The translations under genes and the position numbers were made by a program. This document shows, one piece after another, positions 20,709 through 26,290 of a stretch of DNA of 26,290 bases. The notes beneath the pieces are model-generated. The model did not search any database. It was given only the letters and a program-made list of their open reading frames with translations, and was not told the DNA's origin. Origin of the DNA: Spirogloea muscicola. Lineage: Eukaryota > Streptophyta > Zygnematophyceae > Spirogloeales > Spirogloeaceae. Every line of letters starts with the position of its first letter. Position 1 is the first letter of the stretch. Location of the stretch: positions 548,510 through 574,799 of the forward strand of contig WELB01000090.1 of assembly GCA_009602725.1 (NCBI GenBank), given 5' to 3'.

Positions 20709-23700
20709 ATGGGGCTCAGCCTTGTGGAGGTGCGCAGCTCGCCGGCGCCCTCGCTGCAGCTCGTCCCCCGCCCGCAGAGAGCGGTGCCGAGCTCGGGGCC
20801 CCGACCATGGCGGCGCGCCGTCAGGGCTTGCTGATACCATGGCCTTAGCTCTGCGTCGCTGGCTGTGCCAGTAAGCGGCACATACTGCGTCGCAGCTACG
20901 CTCGAGCCCGGGGCCAGGCTCAGCTCAGGGTGCCCTCCTTCAGTAGTTTCAGCTTAAGACCATTTTGAAGATTGAGGATCGACTCGGAAGAGCTTGGTGT
21001 TTCTGCGCCTGCAGGGGCTGGTCAAGTCCTTCTTGATGATACTCGTGTCCGAGATCGGGGACAAGACCTTCTTCGTGGCCATGGTGTGTGCCATCTCTAG
21101 CACGCCCGGAGCACATAGAGCTTGTCGGTAATTAGCTTGAAGCCCCGGCACGGCCGTCAGATCTGGCGTGCTAGGCAGACCCCTCCGTACTCAATCAGTA
21201 AGACCCTTGGTGCAGCTGATGGCCATGCGGCACAATCGGAGGGAGGTGTTGACGGGAGCTCTGTCTGCCACCTGGGTGAGTTGCTGACAACCCATAACCG
21301 TCTCATGACATATACATAGTGCCAATTTTCCTAAGGCCTAAAGTGGTCAGCGTGCTTGATTCTCTGAGGTCTAGCAAGGATGGTTAACTTCGCGCTAAGA
21401 TCAGGCGTTGGGGTTTAAGAGTTGGGGTTTATCTTGCAGCAGTATTAAGAGGTCATCTGCACAAAGAGGCACTTCAGAGTAGGCCAATAGTATGAAGTGA
21501 AGAAGTCTTTGCACTTGATCTAGGGCTAAATCTGCACAAAAGTCGGGGTAAAGCTCCATTTGCACCACAGAGCCTGGTTGCTATTGCCTAAACCCTTGAC
21601 TATGCCAATGCAGCAGGAGAGACAAGCAAGAATCTATAGTGTGCAGCAAATTATACAGTTCTTGCACCCTTGTGAACCTGGTACATATGTAAAATGGTAG
21701 CTTGACGTGACATCCTCTGATGTCAATGCAGCTCATGACAATCATCTCTATGACATTTGGTGCGGTTGCGCCCACTGTTGTGAGTGTTCTTTGGATAATT
21801 TGCTATAGACCTTTGATGCCGTAAATGGTCCTGAATGTGTTACTATGCTAGAGTGCTCTCCACCCCGTGCATGCTTGATTGACTGCTTCATGGTGGACTA
21901 TCTTCATCTTCTTTGCTTGATATTTGTAACAAGTTGTGCGTTACTGTGCTTCAGATTCCGGCAGGCTGGACAGATGTTGCTGCTACAGCCCTATACTTCG
22001 TTTTTGGCATTAAGTCGCTTGTGGACGGGTTTAACCACACCGGCAAGTAAGACTTAGAATCAGCCAGTAAAATGCCAATGCCTCAATAGAAACCAAAAAC
22101 CCACGGAATAATATGCTGCAAGATGTCCCGTAGGAAGACATTTCACCAATGATTGAAGTGAAGAAAATCATCCTGCTGCCAACTCTTCTGATTACCCGTA
22201 TGATGATTGAGCTTGTCTGCTGCTTAATGAGCCACAACTATCCCTGTTGCTGCATTTGCAACTTCATGGCGAGCTTCACCACCTTGCTGTGGCCTCCTCA
22301 CACAGTGAGCCAGGGGAGATGGCCTCTGCGCGAGCTGAGCTGGATGAAGCAGAGGTCAGTCTGCATGTTGCTGAGCATGAGATTGTCTTCACAGCATGAA
22401 AAGTCGAGCTTGTCACATTTCTCAGCTGTCCAAGTGACACCTCATCCCTAGAGGTCAGTCAGTCATGATTTGTGTCTGCCCCTCTCATGCAGGCGCGCAG
22501 GATAGAAGATAAAGAGAAAGGAAGGAAGCTGCCTCTGTCTAGCGCTTACATGCAGGTATCACTGTAGCAGGTGCTGCGTTGGGCAGCAGCAATTAAAGCT
22601 AAGGTTGTGCACACTTTGAGCTGATGGAATCTTGGACTTGGGCGAGGTATGGTACCTTGTCAGAAGACTTAGACATGAGTTTCTTGTTTCAGATTCTGCG
22701 AAGGCCCTAGGTCTTACAGCTAGCCAGGCCTGCACACTCAGTCTTTGCCTTTAAAGCCTGCCTGCTTGAGCACAGTAGAAATGTCTATGTAGGGCACTTA
22801 ACCCCAATTGTATGTTTTCTGTGGCTTGCAGACTTTTGCAATGACATTCTTTGGTGAATGGGGCGATCGTAGTCAGGTGTGTAAGTAAAACGAAGACTAA
22901 ACCGGCACGTCCAGAGTCATTCATGTCAATATCGTGTAGTCCATCTTACCGGCTCCATAGCTGGATGCCTGCTATTATACCTTTGCTGACTATGCCTTCA
23001 CTGATCAGATGCTAATAATGTGGCCCGTACAGAATGTGTATCTTGGAGCCAGTTACTAATCAAGAATATGGCCCTGCAGTTTGCCACCATTGGCCTGGCG
23101 GCGCAGGAGAATGCTTTCGGCGTCACACTTGGAGGCATGCTGTATGTCCTCGTACTTTGGCTGGGAGTGCTATTGTCATAGCACTGCATTGTCATTGTTT
23201 CATTCATTAGTATCAGTATACGTTCCTCCATTGGCCAGGAAGATGGAAGCCTATAAAGCTGTCATGCTGCTGTAACTATCTAAATTTCCAAGGATGTATG
23301 TGTGTCAAAGTCACTGGAAAGTAGGTGGGCTAGGGGCATACCATTTCGAAGCCTTTCAGATTGACTTGGTGTGGCTGATTTGACATGCTCACCATAGCTT
23401 CATCAGGGGCTGAGATGTAAATGACAACTCATGGAGTAGTGCTTCCTGAAGGCTTGAGCTGCTTGGCACAAGCTGCAAGCACGACCCAACAATCTGCTGT
23501 CCCTTTTCACCTGCAAGAATCATGCCTAGGCGTCCTCATTAGCGTCTGAACGTAGCACATGTCAAGTCCACTGAGCAAGATATCTTGTTGTCTGTTTCCT
23601 GGATCAGAGGGCACCTTCTGTGTGCCACCTTTGCAGTATTTGCTGGCGATTATGTGTCACATTCATTTTCAGAAAAGATGGTGAACTCCTTCTTCCATCA

Positions 23701-24039
23701 CCCAACTCTGAGCTCAAGCACTTCATGCAGCTGATTAATGACAACAGTAGTGGTGCTTATATATTTCAAACTGTTGTCTAGTAGCAATCTTTCGGTAGAA
23801 ATTGCTTGTAATCAAAGTTTGGGGGTTTGTGTCTTGCTTGCCTTTTCTTATGTTGAGGTCTTATAGGCGTCTAAGGCAGAGGTGAAGACAAGTTGCCGCT
23901 GCTCCCTATGGATTTGGGACTGCTTTGATCCCCTCTGGCATTGTTGAATCTGCTGCAGATGTCATATATGGGTGGAGGCTTGTTCCTCTGCTTTGGTGTC
24001 ACCTCACTAGCAACCATTGATTTCCACCAATTCTTTTAG
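20709..24039 (+). CDS. GDT1: GDT1-like / TMEM165 (UPF0016) divalent cation transporter (11 exons, 220 aa)
   Basis: Exons: 20709-20729, 21015-21083, 21216-21275, 21732-21779, 21955-22046, 22306-22354, 22493-22555, 22832-22876, 23080-23141, 23608-23680, 23959-24039; all GT-AG with matching phases. Two UPF0016 half-domains carry the hallmark E-x-G-D-[KR]-[ST] motif: EIGDKT (20-25) and EWGDRS (143-148). Each is followed by a small-residue helix (AMRHNRREVLTGALSA; ATIGLAAQENAFGV). A charged loop (about 97-130: ARAELDEAEARRIEDKEKGRK) joins the halves, and the end MGGGLFLCFG matches the last helix. Length matches the short cytosol-facing plant forms (about 230 aa), not the longer plastid PAM71 type. 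The family moves Mn2+/Ca2+ in exchange for protons, mostly at Golgi membranes. The start lies in a 7-codon first exon with the strong context GCAGCCATGG and leads directly into the conserved helix. Confidence 0.94.
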
Positions 24040-24863
24040 GTGTCTCTTGAGCATGGCCTTATTTGCACCCGTGGCTGAGATGGAGAGTAGTCGAAGGTGT
24101 TTGTGCCATTCTGCCACTGCAAGCGCTGGTGCCAATGGCAAGGGCGCCAGCTTAGTTCTGAGATTTGCCCTCCATTGTCCCCCTTCTGCCTTAGGCCAAA
24201 CTTCAGCGAGGTAGGAGGATGGAGGGGGAGAATGAAGGTGCCTGTCAAGTTGGTTATCAGCTAGGAGCCCAGCAGTGGGCTCGATCTATGATACTGGTAC
24301 CGGTAGATCATTCCAGTGAATTCCCACTGAGAATGCAATTTATTGTACAAAATAGGTGCATTGCACGACCAACTTACCATGATCGAGTCAGGCAATGCAG
24401 CATCTGTGGTTGCCAGTGCTAAGGTCAACCTGCACTATGGTATGAGGACAGCACCTCGTCGGTGAACAAGGCGGCCTGCTTGTCGGCCAGGTACACACCT
24501 CAACGGCACGCGTAGGACTCTACAACAGGAGCTGGCAATTTGTCAAGTTCATGGTTGTGCAGGTTCTCTTGCATGAGCCAGTAATTGCTCGCCTCTTCAG
24601 AGGTCAGGCCCAGATTCTCTCAATAATGACAATAGCTGGTGCTCACAGACCGAAAGCTACTGAAGTCCGCAATGGCAGGGAGCACATAGAGGTTGCCGAA
24701 GTCGACTATCAGCCAAGGCTGGTGGCCTAGCGGTGCTCATAATTGAGAGCAGCGGTAGGCCATCCAAGCCGGAGCACGGCAACCGGGCTGCCAATGAATA
24801 TGAAGGGAGGAGGGGCTAGGAGAAGATGCAACCAGGCATGCAGCGGCAGCAGCATTGGCGGCA
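24040..24863. other. Convergent intergenic spacer (GDT1 3' end / ArfGAP 3' end)
   Basis: Holds the two 3' untranslated regions. Short frames (24219-24422 +, 24036-24248 -) have no recognisable features. If the ArfGAP has further 3' exons they would lie here, but I could not identify any. Confidence 0.55.
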
Positions 24864-26272
24864 TCAGGAGGTGGCAGTCACAGTGCCCCAGTCCTCGCCC
24901 CAATCATCCCATGCATCGTCTATGGCACGCCTGGCTGCGCCGCCGCCTGTGTCCCGCTTGGTGGCCGCTGCGGCGCTGCGGCAGGGCTGGCCTCTCGACG
25001 TGACGGCCTGCACAAAGCCGGCCCCCAGCTTCAGCGCAAGCTCCGAAGATGTACACAGAGGGCACCAAGCAGTGGCAGCTGCTCCTCACCTTTGGCAGCG
25101 GCCGTGGTGGTGGCGGCGGCGCCCTCCATGCACGGCCCTCCAGCTCCGCCTGCAGGAGTAGCAGAGCGCGCACGGCCTGATCAGGGCATTGCCGCAACCT
25201 CTGAGGAAATTTGGAGGGTGGCGGCTGCAATGGCCATGGCCGGCAAAGGCAACGAGGAGGGAGCAGCAGGAATTTGGCAGAGAACAGTGCCGCTCACCTG
25301 GAGCTTCTCGCGGTAGAGTACTGCAGCTGCAGACGTGTACTTGGCCTCGATGTCGAGCAGGCCCTCGGCGGCTCTGTCATCATAGAGGTCCAGGAACTCC
25401 CGCAGAGAATCGTTACCGCCGGCCTGGCTTCCCACGCGGCGACGAAAGAGCTGGTCAGCATCGCTCCTACTGGGCTTCGACGGTGGCCAGAGGTGCCCAC
25501 AACCCTGACTGGCAGTGGCCGGTCGGCCAGCGGCTGCATGGGAGAGGGCGGCCACTTGGCTCACCGCCATGGCGCGGAGCTGCAGGGGCGTCCAGCTGTC
25601 CATGGTGACGGAGCGCACGAAGGAGACGTGGACGCCGAGCGCGCGGTGCCGGCCGGAGCACTCGAGGCACACGAATACGCCGCAGCTGCGCGCAACGGAG
25701 AACGCACGAGAGAAATTCAGGATATTGGGAAGAACAAGCGAAGGAGAATGGAATGTGTATTGAGGGCCTGAGTGGCCAAGTACAACGGCAAAGCACATTG
25801 ACAGATGAACATCACCTGCTGCTAAGCTGACCCCTGCCTGGTAACCATGACTTAGCGCATAGAATTGGAGTGTGTAATGCGTGATGGAGGGCCTGTGTGG
25901 CCAAGTACAAAGGCAAAGCACAGTAACAATTGTACATCACCTGCCGCTAAGCTGACCTGCTCAGTAACCATGAGACAGCACATAGGGGCCGCTAACTGAT
26001 GCCCAAATACCGGACGGCAACTGACAAGCCCAAACAGAAGGAGAGGAGCAGGAGCATGGCGGCTGTGGGCCCGCATCGCAGCAACAGAAGCGGGGGCAAA
26101 TGCGGAAGCGGCAGCGCCATGGCGGCGGCCGCGGCGGCGGCCATGGTAGCGGGTCTCTGCGGCACCTGACGGAGGCCCACTGGGGGCTCTTGCGGCGGCA
26201 GTCGGCGCACTCGCGGTTGCCGGCGCGCGCCTGCAACTCCCGTAGCCGCCGCAGGGCCTCCGGGGAGGCCAT
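24864..26272 (-). CDS. AGD: ArfGAP-domain protein, ARFGAP1/AGD6-7 type (5 exons, 185 aa)
   Basis: Exons in transcript order: 26272-26166, 25685-25565, 25423-25298, 25149-25090, 25007-24864 (stop 24866-24864). All are GT-AG with phases closing. The zinc finger is complete: Cys22, Cys25, Cys42, Cys45 (CX2C-X16-CX2C), followed by the catalytic Arg50 in [34 protein letters not shown] and [16 protein letters not shown] complete the domain. [15 protein letters not shown] corresponds to the RIQALAEGRQWRDPP linker of AGD6, and the C-terminus has an aromatic-acidic [10 protein letters not shown] motif of the coat-binding type. These proteins stimulate GTP hydrolysis on ARF1 during COPI vesicle cycling at the Golgi. 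The protein is much shorter than plant AGD6/7 (about 450 aa), so it is either a genuinely short form or lacks further 3' exons. The start is the first ATG; only 18 upstream bases are in the window. Confidence 0.92.
25743..25985. repeat. Tandem duplication (about 125 bp, two copies) in ArfGAP intron 1
   Basis: Copies at about 25743-25860 and 25861-25985. Shared landmarks in order: GAGGGCCTG (25761 and 25887), GTGGCCAAGTACAA, GGCAAAGCACA, ACATCACCTGC, GCTAAGCTGACC, GTAACCATGA and GCACATAG or GCGCATAG. Spacing between equivalent words is 123-126 bases. The copies are clearly diverged, so the duplication is not recent. Confidence 0.85.
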
Positions 26273-26290
26273 GGACGTGGGCGCGCGCCA

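Noticed and set aside
16166-20709. A TerC/GDT1 yybP-ykoY-type Mn2+ riboswitch
   Set aside because: That RNA is a bacterial element; none of its conserved loops were seen near either start codon.
22693-22710. Possible extra GDT1 exon between 22555 and 22832
   Set aside because: The segment has a good acceptor (TTTCAG) and a following GT but ends in an in-frame TAG. Joining 22555 directly to 22832 aligns the family without a gap.
1-26290. CRISPR array, operon structure, or prokaryotic defence genes
   Set aside because: No regularly spaced direct repeats and no contiguous bacterial-style genes; all five supported genes are intron-rich and eukaryotic.

Overview
The window is nuclear DNA of a photosynthetic green-lineage eukaryote, most likely a green alga. 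Three things point there. The genes are split by many GT-AG introns (5 to 13 coding exons each). There is an interstitial array of the plant-type telomere repeat TTTAGGG. The gene set includes a plant-style shaggy/GSK3 kinase, a mitochondrial-type POP2-like GABA transaminase and a TerC-family thylakoid protein with a long N-terminal extension. Base composition is mosaic: GC-rich triplet islands at gene 5' ends, more neutral introns and 3' regions. Species cannot be fixed from this; a trebouxiophyte-like alga is a guess.

Layout. 1-3399: no recognisable gene; (CGG)n at the left edge, 3' pieces of a LINE family at about 430-660 and 2163-2490, and a GC-rich promoter island from 2620. 3400-6326 (+): GSK3/shaggy kinase, 9 exons, 454 aa. 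6327-7688: convergent spacer. 10849-7689 (-): GABA transaminase, 9 exons, 512 aa, with a (CT)n tract running into a 129-base assembly gap upstream of its 5' end. 16166-12366 (-): TerC-like membrane protein, 13 exons, 444 aa, with one GC-AG intron. 16221-16832 (+): weak, very basic ORF divergent from TerC. About 16.9-20.3 kb: repeat-rich block with degenerate LINE 3' ends and an interstitial telomere array fused to a 5'-truncated LINE. 20709-24039 (+): GDT1/TMEM165 (UPF0016) cation transporter, 11 exons, 220 aa. 24040-24863: convergent spacer. 26272-24864 (-): short ArfGAP, 5 exons, 185 aa.

The exon models come from conceptual splicing by hand. In each gene, exon phases, splice dinucleotides and family conservation agree across all junctions, so the five gene calls are strong. 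The exact N-termini of the transaminase and of TerC are the least certain parts.

The genes do not form a single pathway: signalling kinase, GABA shunt, thylakoid biogenesis, Golgi/membrane cation transport and vesicle coat regulation. One possible link is that TerC and GDT1, which lie head to head across the repeat block, belong to families tied to Mn2+/Ca2+ transport. I found no evidence of an undescribed multi-gene system. The most unusual structure is the telomere-array/LINE junction near 17.75 kb.
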